Origin: UMGS1649 sp045651205
GTDB lineage: Bacteria > Bacillota > Clostridia > TANB77 > CAG-465
Reading direction: 5' to 3'
DNA length: 22,311 nucleotides
NCBI GenBank assembly: GCA_045651205.1
Contig: JAZRSA010000016.1
Location: 1-22,311 of the forward strand
The notes under the pieces were generated by a model that saw only the letters and a program-made list of their open reading frames with translations, had not been told where the DNA came from and made no database searches. A program made the translations under genes and the position numbers. Below, in pieces: positions 1 through 7,655 of this stretch. Numbering within the stretch: the first letter of the stretch is position 1; every line of letters begins with the position of its first letter.

Positions 1-6
1 GAAAAT

Positions 7-1038
7 ATGCAAAAGAAAAAAGGTATATCATTAATAGTACTAGTTATTACAATAATAGTAATGATAATATTAGCTTCAGCTGTAATATTAGCATTAGATA
101 ATGATGATATTGTAGACAAAGCTAATAGAACAGTAAAAAACTCTAATGAACATCAAATAAAACAGTTAGCAGCATTAATTTGGGCAGATGCAAGTATGGA
201 AGGCTATATAGGATTGGAATTAGAGAATCAAGTTATTACAAGACTTGAAGCAGAAGGAATAGATACAGATGAGTGGGAGATAGAAGTAACAGAAGAAGGT
301 GTAAAAGTATCTGCTGGAACTCCAAAAGATAAAACAGCTTTAAATCCAACAGGCGTAATACCGCAAGGTGCTACATATACTCAATATATAAATGGTAGAA
401 GAGTGTATGAAGATCATGAACATTTATGGCTATATGATAGTGTAACTACATATACTGCAGGACAAAATTTCCCTGCAACTGTAAATAAAGGTGACAGATA
501 TAGATATGGCGACTATGAATATTGTTATGGTTGGGGATATGAAGTTAATTGTGGATGGGGGATTTATGCATATTCAACAACTTATGAAACTCCAGGTTGG
601 GGAGTTAGATATATGGGAAATGCTGAAGTTCCAACAGCGATGTTGCAAACAATAAATGGTCAACCCATAACTTCTATAAATGCAGTTTTTTATGATAATC
701 CAAATATAAGAGATGCTAGCAATATTGGGATTCCGAAAACTGTAATAGATATGATGGATGCGTTTGCTTTTTGTGATAATTTGACAAAAGTGCCAAAGAT
801 ACCTAACGGAGTAACAAATATGTTTTGTACATATCAAGGATGTACATCATTAACTACGGCGCCTAGAATACCTGAAAGTGTAACTGATATAATGCACGTA
901 TTTGATGGATGCGAATCATTACAGGGCAATATATCAATCCCATGTTCGTTAAAAGGAACATTTGAAAATTTTTATGATTTTTCTGGAACAATAGTGTATT
1001 ATCATGTAACAGGATGCACAAGAAATTGTGGAGCATAG
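7..1038 (+). CDS. Pilin-like surface protein with BspA-type leucine-rich C-terminus
   Basis: Protein of 343 aa. Residues 1-6 are a short basic leader ending in Gly. A hydrophobic helix (about 7-30) follows, as in class III/prepilin-type N-termini, so cleavage after Gly6 by a prepilin peptidase is likely. Position +5 after the Gly is Val, not the Glu of classical pilins. Residues 32-102 form a module shared with the proteins at 6623 and 7838 (DxxDxAN..., QLAALIWA). Residues 163-200 are rich in Tyr, Gly and Trp with two Cys. Residues 224-315 hold about three repeats with the pattern hydrophobic-x2-F-x2-C-x-x-L-x2-P-x-IP, typical of BspA/DUF285-like leucine-rich repeats, which usually mediate adhesion. 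The tail carries two further Cys. The gene stands alone before a terminator, and its ribosome site lies outside the window. The pilin-like N-terminus is clear; the adhesin role is inferred. Confidence 0.8.
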   Translation: MQKKKGISLIVLVITIIVMIILASAVILALDNDDIVDKANRTVKNSNEHQIKQLAALIWADASMEGYIGLELENQVITRLEAEGIDTDEWEIEVTEEGVKVSAGTPKDKTALNPTGVIPQGATYTQYINGRRVYEDHEHLWLYDSVTTYTAGQNFPATVNKGDRYRYGDYEYCYGWGYEVNCGWGIYAYSTTYETPGWGVRYMGNAEVPTAMLQTINGQPITSINAVFYDNPNIRDASNIGIPKTVIDMMDAFAFCDNLTKVPKIPNGVTNMFCTYQGCTSLTTAPRIPESVTDIMHVFDGCESLQGNISIPCSLKGTFENFYDFSGTIVYYHVTGCTRNCGA

Positions 1039-1064
1039 TTTAATAAAATTAAAATAGAATAATA

Positions 1065-1093
1065 AAAAGGAGTGTACATTGTACACTCCTTTT
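1065..1093 (+). terminator. Rho-independent terminator after the leucine-rich pilin gene
   Basis: A perfect 13-bp stem (1065-1077 with 1081-1093) with a 3-nt loop lies 27 nt after the stop codon. The 3' arm ends in TTTT, but the following U-tract is weak. The stem is symmetric and could also act on the other strand. Confidence 0.8.
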
Positions 1094-1139
1094 CACTTTA
1101 TATAGTTCTATTCATAAAATACATTAGGTGATATATTTT

Positions 1140-1661
1140 ATGTTTAAAAGAATTAAAGAATTATACTTAGATGCCAAAAATATTCTTTCAAAAGATCCTG
1201 CAGCAAGAAATCTATTGGAAGTGATATTACTCTATCCAGGATTTCATACGTTAGTTTTTCACAGATTAGCACACTGGTTATATCTAAAAGGATTAAGATT
1301 TATACCTAGATGTATTTCTCAACTTTCTAGATTTTTAACAGGAATAGAAATACATCCAGGAGCTGTTATTGGCAAGAGATTGTTTATTGATCATGGTATG
1401 GGAATAGTTATTGGCGAAACAGCGGAAGTTGGAGATGATTGTGTTATTTATCACGGAGTAACTTTAGGAGGTACAGGTAAAGATAAATTTAAACGTCATC
1501 CAACTATTGGCAATAACGTTATGATAGGTGCCGGTGCAAAAGTTTTAGGACCAGTTTACATAGCAGATAATATTAAGATAGGAGCAGGTACTGTTGTAGT
1601 AGATAGCTTTAATGAATGTGGAACAACAATAATTGGGGTAAAAGGAAGAATTAAAAAGTAA
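1140..1661 (+). CDS. cysE: Serine O-acetyltransferase
   Basis: Transfers acetyl from acetyl-CoA to L-serine, the first step of cysteine synthesis, in the cytoplasm. The protein of 173 aa has a short helical N-terminal segment and then a left-handed beta-helix of hexapeptide repeats. Signature stretches include DHGMGIVIGETA, YHGVTLGGTG and the final IGAGTVVV coil. The length matches the shorter Gram-positive form. I chose ATG at 1140 because AGGTGA at 1126-1131 sits 8 nt upstream; an in-frame GTG at 1128 lies inside that ribosome site. The gene is monocistronic, between the terminator at 1065 and the hairpin at 1696. A possible promoter (TTGTAC 1079-1084, TATAGT 1101-1106, 16-nt spacer) overlaps the upstream terminator and is weak. 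No T-box is visible. The tail lacks the long C-terminal extension known to bind cysteine synthase in enteric CysE; whether a complex forms is unknown. Confidence 0.93.
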   Translation: MFKRIKELYLDAKNILSKDPAARNLLEVILLYPGFHTLVFHRLAHWLYLKGLRFIPRCISQLSRFLTGIEIHPGAVIGKRLFIDHGMGIVIGETAEVGDDCVIYHGVTLGGTGKDKFKRHPTIGNNVMIGAGAKVLGPVYIADNIKIGAGTVVVDSFNECGTTIIGVKGRIKK

Positions 1662-1695
1662 CGAAAAATGTAGAAATAATGGGAATTATAACATA

Positions 1696-1730
1696 ATTAG
1701 CACTCTTTATGTGAAAGTGCTAATTTTTTT
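1696..1730 (+). promoter_or_regulatory. Upstream CIRCE-like palindrome with a T-tract (operator and/or cysE terminator)
   Basis: TTAGCACTC (1697-1705), a 9-nt spacer and AAGTGCTAA (1715-1723) match the HrcA operator CIRCE in both arms and spacing, with one mismatch in the right arm. A run of seven T follows (1724-1730), so the RNA is also a plausible terminator for cysE, which ends 35 nt upstream. The arms are identical to those of the second CIRCE at 1790. Operator function is inferred from that match. Confidence 0.75.
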
Positions 1731-1750
1731 GATTTTTTATTCAAAAACTG

Positions 1751-1779
1751 TTGACAATATATATTAACCGATGTATTAT
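1751..1779 (+). promoter_or_regulatory. Sigma-A promoter of the hrcA operon
   Basis: TTGACA (1751-1756), a 17-nt spacer and TATTAT (1774-1779) give a near-consensus housekeeping promoter. The predicted start of transcription (about 1786) lies just before the CIRCE at 1790, the classical arrangement for HrcA repression. Confidence 0.88.
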
Positions 1780-1789
1780 ATAGGAGAAA

Positions 1790-1816
1790 TTAGCACTCGA
1801 GGTGTTAAAGTGCTAA
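1790..1816 (+). promoter_or_regulatory. CIRCE operator of the hrcA-grpE-dnaK-dnaJ operon
   Basis: TTAGCACTC, a 9-nt spacer and AAGTGCTAA. The right arm differs from consensus GAGTGCTAA at one base. It sits immediately downstream of the predicted start and ends 13 nt before the hrcA start codon, so HrcA bound here would autoregulate the operon. Confidence 0.93.
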
Positions 1817-1829
1817 TAGGGTGAATAGA

Positions 1830-2831
1830 ATGGAATTAGATGAAAGAAAAAAGAAGATTCTAGCCACAGTAGTAGAAAGTTATATTGAGTCAGCAGAACC
1901 GGTTGGTTCAAAGCAGATAGCAGAAGAATATGGTATTAGTTCTGCAACGATAAGAAATGAACTTAAGCTATTAGAAGATTATGGGTTATTAGAACAACCA
2001 CATGTCTCAGCAGGTAGAGTTCCATCTACAGAAGGGTATAGATATTACGTAGATAATCTAATGAAAAACGATACACTAGCAATGGTGGATATAGATTATA
2101 TAAACAATAATATCGTAAGTTATGGTAGTGTGGAAAAAACATTAGAACATGCCGCTGAAGTTGTAGCTAAAGTATTAAACTTACCAACAGTGCTTAATGT
2201 AAAATCTAGTGACGTGGTTGAACAAGTAAAAATATTGAAGATATCTGAAAAGGTGCTCTTAATTATACTTATGTCTAAATCTGGAACAGTTAAAGATGTT
2301 ATTGTTCAAATAAATGATACTTTACCTGAAGAAAGAATAGATGAATTAACAACGTTACTAAATAAGAACTTAAAGGGAACACCGCTTGAGAATTTATCTA
2401 TGGTATTAAACGATATGATACATAAAGAATTGAAGAAATTCTCAGGAGTACTAAATGAAATAAACAAAAATATGCTAGATAGAATGACAAAGAGAAAAAC
2501 AGAAGTTAAAGGCGACATATCTAATATGTTAGCTTTACCAGAATTCTCAGATGCTGAAGAAATAAAGAAATATCTAAATGTTGTTGGGACAAATGACATT
2601 ATAAACGAAGTATTAGAAAAAGTTGAAGCAAATGATGTTTCTGTAATTATTGGAAGCGAACACAAAGAATTGCTTCTTAAAGATTATACTCTAGTATCAC
2701 TTGATGTGACAGATAGTACAACTAACGCAAGTCTTGGAATAATATCTCCTAAGAGAGTAGATTATTCTAAAACTATAAATACATTAAAATTAGTTAATGA
2801 AAAGCTAAGAAAGATATTTAACAAGGATTAA
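1830..2831 (+). CDS. hrcA: Heat-inducible transcription repressor HrcA
   Basis: Represses the class I heat-shock operons by binding CIRCE. In well-studied Bacillota its activity depends on GroEL. The protein of 333 aa has the usual length. An N-terminal winged-helix region (about residues 1-80) contains the recognition segment YGISSATIRNEL and the conserved PHVSAGRVPSTEGYRYYVD. The rest is the GAF-like dimerisation domain, ending in a conserved SLGIISPKRVDY stretch. I chose ATG at 1830 with AGGGTGA at 1818-1824 five nt upstream. A GTG at 1821 is in frame but has no ribosome site at a suitable distance. It is first in the operon, and its stop codon abuts the grpE ribosome site. Confidence 0.95.
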   Translation: MELDERKKKILATVVESYIESAEPVGSKQIAEEYGISSATIRNELKLLEDYGLLEQPHVSAGRVPSTEGYRYYVDNLMKNDTLAMVDIDYINNNIVSYGSVEKTLEHAAEVVAKVLNLPTVLNVKSSDVVEQVKILKISEKVLLIILMSKSGTVKDVIVQINDTLPEERIDELTTLLNKNLKGTPLENLSMVLNDMIHKELKKFSGVLNEINKNMLDRMTKRKTEVKGDISNMLALPEFSDAEEIKKYLNVVGTNDIINEVLEKVEANDVSVIIGSEHKELLLKDYTLVSLDVTDSTTNASLGIISPKRVDYSKTINTLKLVNEKLRKIFNKD

Positions 2832-2844
2832 GGAGGTGTTAATT

Positions 2845-3369
2845 GTGGCAAAAAGTAAGGCAGAAGAAACACTAGAAACTAAAGAAACAGTGGAAAACAA
2901 AGACGCAGAAGCTTACATTAAAAAACTAAATGATGATTTAGAAACACAAAAGAAATTAGCTGAAGAATATTGTGATGGATTAAAAAGAAATATGGCTGAG
3001 TTCGATAACTATAAAAAGAGAATGAACAAAGAAAAAGAAACTTTATATTCATCAACATTATCTAGTGTAATATCTGAAATGTTACCTATTATAGATAACT
3101 TTGAAAAAGCAAAAGATGCTGAATGTTCAGATGAAACATATAAAACAGGTATCTCAATGATATATACACAACTAATAGATATGCTTAAAAAACAAGGTGT
3201 TGAGAAAATACCAGATTTAGGCGAAACATTCGATCCAGACATACACGAAGCTGTAATGAGCATAGAGGATGAGACTAAAGGTGAAAAAGAAATAGTTGAA
3301 GTCTTTAGAACTGGATACAGAATGAAAGATAAAGTAGTGCGTCACTCACTAGTTAAAGTGGCAAATTAA
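2845..3369 (+). CDS. grpE: Nucleotide exchange factor GrpE
   Basis: Releases ADP from DnaK and so drives the chaperone cycle; cytoplasmic dimer. The protein has 174 aa. Residues 1-55 are charged and predicted coiled coil, followed by the conserved NMAEFDNYKKRMNKE helix. The C-terminal beta domain carries DPDIHEAV and the family signature VFRTGYRMKDKVVRHSLVKV. I chose GTG at 2845 because AGGAGGTG (2831-2838) lies 6 nt upstream; the in-frame GTG at 2836 is part of that ribosome site. The ribosome site overlaps the last base of the hrcA stop codon, which indicates tight co-translation. Confidence 0.95.
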   Translation: MAKSKAEETLETKETVENKDAEAYIKKLNDDLETQKKLAEEYCDGLKRNMAEFDNYKKRMNKEKETLYSSTLSSVISEMLPIIDNFEKAKDAECSDETYKTGISMIYTQLIDMLKKQGVEKIPDLGETFDPDIHEAVMSIEDETKGEKEIVEVFRTGYRMKDKVVRHSLVKVAN

Positions 3370-3383
3370 TTAAATGGTTACAA

Positions 3384-3429
3384 CTTAAATATATTAATAA
3401 AACATATAATGTAAATAAATATATTTAAG
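3384..3429 (+). repeat. Inverted repeat in the grpE-dnaK gap
   Basis: CTTAAATATATT (3384-3395) and AATATATTTAAG (3418-3429) are perfect 12-bp complements around a 22-nt loop. There is no T-tract, so it is not a simple terminator. It may be an mRNA hairpin that marks a processing or stability boundary in front of dnaK, or an operator. The arms are AT-rich, which makes a chance match more likely. Confidence 0.55.
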
Positions 3430-3467
3430 CTATACATAATTTTTGTAGTATTAGGAGGAATTAAATT

Positions 3468-5288
3468 ATGTCAAAAGTAATAGGAATCGATTTAGGAACA
3501 ACTAACTCATGTGTAGCTGTTATTGAAAATGGTGAACCAACAGTTATCACAAGTAGTGAAGGTGCAAGAACTACTCCATCAATAGTAGGATTTGCAAAAA
3601 ACGGAGAAAGATTAGTAGGTCAAGTAGCTAAACGTCAAGCAGTTACTAACCACGACAGAACAGTAGTATCTATTAAAAGAGATATGGGTTCAAGCAAAAA
3701 AGTTAAAATAGATAATAAAGAGTATTCAGCTCCAGAAATATCAGCAATGGTACTTCAAAAAATGAAAGCTGATGCAGAAGCATTTACTGGTGAAACTATA
3801 ACTCAAGCAGTTATCACAGTTCCAGCATACTTCTCAGACTCTCAAAGACAAGCAACTAAAGACGCTGGTAAAATAGCAGGTCTTGAAGTTCTAAGAATTA
3901 TAAACGAACCTACAGCAGCAGCTTTAGCTTATTGTCTAGATAAAGATAAAGACCAAAAGATAATGGTTTATGACTTAGGTGGAGGAACATTCGACGTATC
4001 TATACTAGATATTGGTGATGGTGTATTTGAAGTTCTTGCTACAGCTGGTAACAACAAACTTGGTGGAGATGACTTCGACCAAAGAATTATGGATTACTTA
4101 GTATCTGAATTTAAGAAAGATCAAGGAATAGATTTAAGCTCAGATTCTATGGCAATGCAAAGATTAAAAGAAGCTGCAGAAAAAGCTAAAATTGAATTAT
4201 CTTCAACAGCTACTGCAAGCATCAATCTACCATTCATTACAGCTGATGCAACTGGACCAAAACACTTAGATATAACTTTATCTAGAGCTAAATTCGAAGA
4301 ATTAGTATCAGATTTAGTAGAAGCTACAGTAGGACCAGTTAACCAAGCTATGAAAGATTCTGGTATGTCATTTGATAAACTAGATAAAATATTATTAGTT
4401 GGTGGTTCAACAAGAATACCTTTAGTTCAAGAAACAGTTAAGAGATTAACAGGTAAAGAACCATACAAGGGAATCAACCCAGACGAATGTGTTGCTATAG
4501 GTGCAGCAATTCAAGCAGGTGTATTAACAGGTGATGTTAAAGGTCTAGTTCTTCTAGATGTAACACCTCTATCTCTAGGAATTGAAACATTTGGTGGAGT
4601 ATTTACAAAACTTATTGAAAGAAACACAACAATACCAACTAAAAAATCTCAAATATTCAGTACAGCAGCTGACGGTCAAACTTCTGTTGAAGTTCACGTA
4701 TTACAAGGTGAAAGAGAAATCGCTGCATACAACAAAACACTTGGTAGATTTAGCTTAACAGGAATACCACCTGCACCAAGAGGAGTACCTCAAATCGAAG
4801 TATCTTTCGATATTGATGCTAACGGTATTGTTCACGTAACAGCTAAAGATATGACTACAAACAACGAACAAAAAATAGCTATAACAGCATCTTCAAACTT
4901 ATCTGAAGAAGAAATCGAAAAAGCAGTTAAAGAAGCTGAAGCACACGCAGCAGAAGATAAGAAGAAGAAAGAAGAAGTTGAAGTTAGAAATAATGCAGAT
5001 TCTATGGTATACAACACAGAAAAAGCATTAAAAGAACTTGAAGGAAAAGTTTCTGATGATGAAAAAGCTAAAGTTGAAGCTGAAATTGCTAACGTTAAGA
5101 AAGCTCTTGAAGGAACAGATACAGAAGCTATAAAAGCAGCAAACGAAAAATTAACTCAAGTATTCTACGAAATTTCTCAAAAATTATATGCTGAAGCAGC
5201 TAAAAATGCAGAAGCAAATAATGCTGGAGCAGAAGACGTAGTTCATGATGCAGATTACAAAGTAGAAGATGAATCTGAAAACAAATAA
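3468..5288 (+). CDS. dnaK: Hsp70 chaperone DnaK
   Basis: ATP-dependent chaperone that binds exposed hydrophobic segments; works with DnaJ and GrpE in the cytoplasm. The protein of 606 aa matches the Gram-positive form, which lacks the insertion in the ATPase domain found in Proteobacteria. The nucleotide-binding domain shows IDLGTTNSCVAV near the start, the phosphate-binding DLGGGTFDVS and the adenosine motif VGGSTRIP. The linker VLLDVTPLSLG is intact. The substrate-binding domain follows, then a helical lid and a short disordered acidic tail. ATG at 3468 is preceded by AGGAGGA at 3453-3459. It lies 98 nt after grpE, with an inverted repeat in the gap. Confidence 0.98.
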   Translation: MSKVIGIDLGTTNSCVAVIENGEPTVITSSEGARTTPSIVGFAKNGERLVGQVAKRQAVTNHDRTVVSIKRDMGSSKKVKIDNKEYSAPEISAMVLQKMKADAEAFTGETITQAVITVPAYFSDSQRQATKDAGKIAGLEVLRIINEPTAAALAYCLDKDKDQKIMVYDLGGGTFDVSILDIGDGVFEVLATAGNNKLGGDDFDQRIMDYLVSEFKKDQGIDLSSDSMAMQRLKEAAEKAKIELSSTATASINLPFITADATGPKHLDITLSRAKFEELVSDLVEATVGPVNQAMKDSGMSFDKLDKILLVGGSTRIPLVQETVKRLTGKEPYKGINPDECVAIGAAIQAGVLTGDVKGLVLLDVTPLSLGIETFGGVFTKLIERNTTIPTKKSQIFSTAADGQTSVEVHVLQGEREIAAYNKTLGRFSLTGIPPAPRGVPQIEVSFDIDANGIVHVTAKDMTTNNEQKIAITASSNLSEEEIEKAVKEAEAHAAEDKKKKEEVEVRNNADSMVYNTEKALKELEGKVSDDEKAKVEAEIANVKKALEGTDTEAIKAANEKLTQVFYEISQKLYAEAAKNAEANNAGAEDVVHDADYKVEDESENK

Positions 5289-5301
5289 GTAATTTAAGTT
5301 G

Positions 5302-5328
5302 GAAACGGGATTTAACTAATTCCGTTTC
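5302..5328 (+). other. Hairpin between dnaK and dnaJ
   Basis: GAAACGG (5302-5308) pairs with CCGTTTC (5322-5328) around a 13-nt loop, and one or two more pairs are possible inside. No U-run follows. It is probably a partial terminator or a 3'-end stability structure that lowers dnaJ relative to dnaK. Confidence 0.55.
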
Positions 5329-5347
5329 TTACTAGAAAGGGACCATA

Positions 5348-6493
5348 ATGGCTAGTAAGGATTATTATGATATTCTTGGGATTTCTAAATCAGCAACCCA
5401 AGATGAAATAAAAAAAGCATATAGACAAAAAGCGAAACAATATCATCCAGACTCGAATCAAGGTAATGAAAAAGAAGCTGAAGCTAAATTTAAAGAAGTT
5501 TCAGAAGCATATAGTGTATTATCTGATGAGGGTAAAAGAGCGCAATATGATAGATTTGGTGCCGATGCTGTAAACGGTAATGGCTATGCCGGATATGGTG
5601 CTGGTGGATACGGAACAGGCGGTTTTGACTTCTCTGGATTTAATGGTGGTTTTGATATTGATCTTGAAGATATTATAGGAAGTATGTTTGGTGGCGGCTT
5701 TGGTGGCTACAAGCAAGCAGCAAAAAATGGACCGATTAAAGGTTCAGATATTAGATATAATATGAAGCTTACTTTTGAAGAAGCAGTTTTTGGTGTTAAG
5801 AAAGAAATTTCAATAACACGTAATGAATCATGTACAACATGTAAAGGTACTGGTTCAAAGACTGGTGAAAAAGTTACTTGTGATAAGTGTGGTGGCCGTG
5901 GTAAAGTGCAAACAGTACAAAATACTATAATGGGGCAATTTAGCACTGTTAAGGTTTGTGATAAATGTAACGGTGAGGGTAAGGTTGTAAAAGAACCTTG
6001 CGAAACTTGCGCAGGAACAGGTACAGTTAGAAAAGCTAAAAAAGTAGAGATAAACATACCAGCTGGAATAGATGATGGGCAAGCGATAGCATTAGCTGGT
6101 CAAGGTGATGTTGGTAAACGTGGTGGCCAAAATGGAGATTTATTCATAGTTGTATCAGTACTTCCACATAAAACATTCAAGAGAAAAGGAAGAGATATAT
6201 ACTTTGAAACCAAAATACCATTTGTAAAAGCTGTACTAGGTGGACCGATTAAAATACCTACATTAGAAGGCGATATGGATTTCGATATTCCTGAAGGTAC
6301 TCAACCGGATACAATCTTTACAGTAAGAAATAAAGGAGTTCCATATAGAAATAGTAGAGGAAATCTAGAATTTAAGGTTCAAATAGAAATACCTAAAAAG
6401 TTATCAGACAAACAAAGAGAATTGTTAGAGCAATATGCAATATCTTGTAGTGAAGAGGTAACAACAAAGAAGAAAGGATTCTTTGGAAAGTAG
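5348..6493 (+). CDS. dnaJ: Hsp40 co-chaperone DnaJ
   Basis: Delivers substrates to DnaK and stimulates its ATPase. The protein of 381 aa is a type I DnaJ. The J domain (about 1-70) has HPD at residues 33-35. A Gly/Phe/Tyr-rich linker covers about 75-125. The zinc region (162-228) has all four CxxCxGxG-type modules: CTTCKGTG, CDKCGGRG, CDKCNGEG and CETCAGTG. The two beta-barrel substrate domains follow. ATG at 5348 has AGAAAGGGA upstream. It is last in the heat-shock operon. Its final codons and terminator are duplicated at 7489-7571, where they are fused to another gene. Confidence 0.97.
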   Translation: MASKDYYDILGISKSATQDEIKKAYRQKAKQYHPDSNQGNEKEAEAKFKEVSEAYSVLSDEGKRAQYDRFGADAVNGNGYAGYGAGGYGTGGFDFSGFNGGFDIDLEDIIGSMFGGGFGGYKQAAKNGPIKGSDIRYNMKLTFEEAVFGVKKEISITRNESCTTCKGTGSKTGEKVTCDKCGGRGKVQTVQNTIMGQFSTVKVCDKCNGEGKVVKEPCETCAGTGTVRKAKKVEINIPAGIDDGQAIALAGQGDVGKRGGQNGDLFIVVSVLPHKTFKRKGRDIYFETKIPFVKAVLGGPIKIPTLEGDMDFDIPEGTQPDTIFTVRNKGVPYRNSRGNLEFKVQIEIPKKLSDKQRELLEQYAISCSEEVTTKKKGFFGK

Positions 6494-6520
6494 AATTGTA
6501 GAAAAGAAATATAGAAATAG

Positions 6521-6545
6521 AAGCGGGGCGGAAGCTCCGCTTTTG
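6521..6545 (+). terminator. Terminator of the heat-shock operon
   Basis: A 9-bp stem (6521-6529 with 6534-6542, one G-U pair) has a GGAA tetraloop and a T-run. It is duplicated at 7545 with compensatory changes. Confidence 0.9.
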
Positions 6546-6622
6546 TATTTTCTTAATAAATATATTGCAAAACACACTATTATGTTATACCATAATTGTA
6601 TTAGAAACAAAGGAGAAAAAAT

Positions 6623-7264
6623 ATGAAAAAGGGAATAAGTTTAATAGTTTTAGTAATAACAATAATTGTTATGATAATACTTGCGGCTGCGGTTATAATA
6701 GCTATGAATAATAATGGCGTTATAGATAGAGCAAATCAAGCGGTTAATTTGACAAATGAAAAGCAAGTACAAGATTTAGCATCGCTTCTATGGGCGGAAG
6801 CTTATTTGGATCCAGATAAAAAAGCAGATATAGAAAATGTTGTTAAAACAGAACTTGCAAAACAAGGAGTGACAGAAACAGATTGGAATATACAAGTATC
6901 TATTACAGGAGTAACAGTAACAAGTAAAAATAGTTCGGGAGTAGTAACGCCAGAAACTAAAAATGAAGTAACAGTTACGATTAAAGAAGCTACTGGTAGT
7001 AGTATATATGATTTAGAAGAATTCATAATTACGATAAATGGTGTTAGATATACTGAATTGGGAGTTTTTCAAGTTCCAGCTAATTCTGAAGTAGAATGTA
7101 CATATACTACTCCGGTTTTAGGATATGAACATGTTATTACATATAATGGTGAAACTGTTGTAACGGGTAAAAACACTCCGTACACATTTGAAGTAAATCA
7201 AAATGTTGAAATTTCGTTAGGCTATAATATGGGTGATTCAAGTATAGATATTGTTCAAAATTAA
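6623..7264 (+). CDS. Pilin-like surface protein (duplicated copy A)
   Basis: Protein of 213 aa. The basic leader MKKG is followed by the hydrophobic helix ISLIVLVITIIVMIILAAAV; cleavage after Gly is likely, and +5 is Val rather than Glu. Residues 30-100 are a conserved helical module (IDRANQAV, EKQVQDLA, WAEAYLDP, TDWNIQV). Residues 115-213 look like a beta-rich Ig-like domain with INGVRYT and PYTFEVNQNVEI. The same pattern can be aligned in the copy at 7838, which carries a further 75 or so residues. ATG at 6623 has AAGGAG at 6610-6615. A weak promoter (TTGCAA 6565-6570, extended -10 TGTTATACC 6583-6591) may precede it. Probably a secreted or membrane-anchored surface subunit; ligand and assembly partners are unknown. 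Confidence 0.82.
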   Translation: MKKGISLIVLVITIIVMIILAAAVIIAMNNNGVIDRANQAVNLTNEKQVQDLASLLWAEAYLDPDKKADIENVVKTELAKQGVTETDWNIQVSITGVTVTSKNSSGVVTPETKNEVTVTIKEATGSSIYDLEEFIITINGVRYTELGVFQVPANSEVECTYTTPVLGYEHVITYNGETVVTGKNTPYTFEVNQNVEISLGYNMGDSSIDIVQN

Positions 7265-7268
7265 AATT

Positions 7269-7298
7269 AAAAAGCGAGGGTAAATCCCCTCGCTTTTT
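7269..7298 (+). terminator. Terminator after pilin-like copy A
   Basis: A perfect 12-bp stem (7269-7280 with 7287-7298) has a GC core, a 6-nt loop and a T-run inside the 3' arm. Confidence 0.92.
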
Positions 7299-7323
7299 AT
7301 ATGCGCATATAAAAATACTTATC

Positions 7324-7352
7324 TTGAAAAAACACTCTAAAAAATATATAAT
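7324..7352 (+). promoter_or_regulatory. Duplicated YcxB promoter driving the chimeric ORF
   Basis: TTGAAA (7324-7329), a 17-nt spacer and TATAAT (7347-7352). It is the same as the promoter at 8765-8793: both hexamers are identical, while five bases of the spacer differ. The promoter therefore appears intact in front of the truncated copy. Confidence 0.8.
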
Positions 7353-7369
7353 ACTTACAGGTGATTAAT

Positions 7370-7522
7370 GTGGAAAAAGTAACAAGTAATGTAGAATATA
7401 CAGAAGAATTGTTAAAAGAATTTAATAGAATACACAATAGATACAGCACAAGGGCACTAGATAAGTTTGTAAGTGTTATAGTATGGGCAACAACAAAGAA
7501 GAAAGGCTTCTTTGGAAAGTAG
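7370..7522 (+). pseudogene. Chimeric ORF: YcxB N-terminus fused in frame to the DnaJ C-terminus
   Basis: GTG at 7370 opens a 50-codon frame. Residues 1-39 copy the N-terminus of the YcxB-like protein at 8811 (MEKVTSNVEYTEELL...). From about residue 41 the sequence TTKKKGFFGK and its stop are the end of DnaJ (6463-6493). The fusion is in frame. The promoter, ribosome site and a terminator at 7545 are all present, so a 50-aa peptide could be made. It lacks the membrane segments and the YcxB domain. It is most simply read as the scar of the tandem duplication. From 7347 to 7443 it is identical to 8788-8884. Confidence 0.85.
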
Positions 7523-7544
7523 AATTGTAGAAAAGAAATATATT

Positions 7545-7571
7545 AAAGCAGAGCGAAGGCTCTGCTTTTTT
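7545..7571 (+). terminator. Duplicated dnaJ terminator with compensatory changes
   Basis: A 10-bp stem (7545-7554 with 7559-7568), a GAAG loop and a T-run. Compared with 6521-6545, one G-C pair became A-T and one G-U pair became A-U, so pairing is kept. Confidence 0.9.
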
Positions 7572-7602
7572 ACATAAAAAGTATAAATATATTATTAAAG
7601 TA

Positions 7603-7631
7603 TAGACAACATAATAAATATATAATAAAAT
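7603..7631 (+). promoter_or_regulatory. Promoter of the AC-repeat leader ORF
   Basis: TAGACA (7603-7608), a 17-nt spacer and TAAAAT (7626-7631). The region is very AT-rich, so alternative -10 boxes (TATAAT at 7621) exist, but only this pair has good spacing. The predicted start is near 7638, just ahead of the ribosome site. Confidence 0.55.
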
Positions 7632-7655
7632 AAAATACATAAGAGGGGTAAACAA

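Larger units (their letters stand above)
6460..7493 (+). repeat. Tandem duplication, copy 1 (dnaJ 3' end, pilin-like gene, YcxB 5' end)
   Basis: This stretch has the same order as 7489-8934: the last codons of dnaJ, their terminator, a pilin-like gene, its terminator, and the promoter and first 39-40 codons of the YcxB-like gene. The shared motif AACAA at the dnaJ end (6460-6464), the YcxB end (8930-8934) and the junction (7489-7493) suggests a short-homology junction. Confidence 0.8.

Noticed and set aside
5707..6057. Minus-strand ORF opposite dnaJ
   Set aside because: Antisense of the zinc-finger region; no start signals and no family resemblance.
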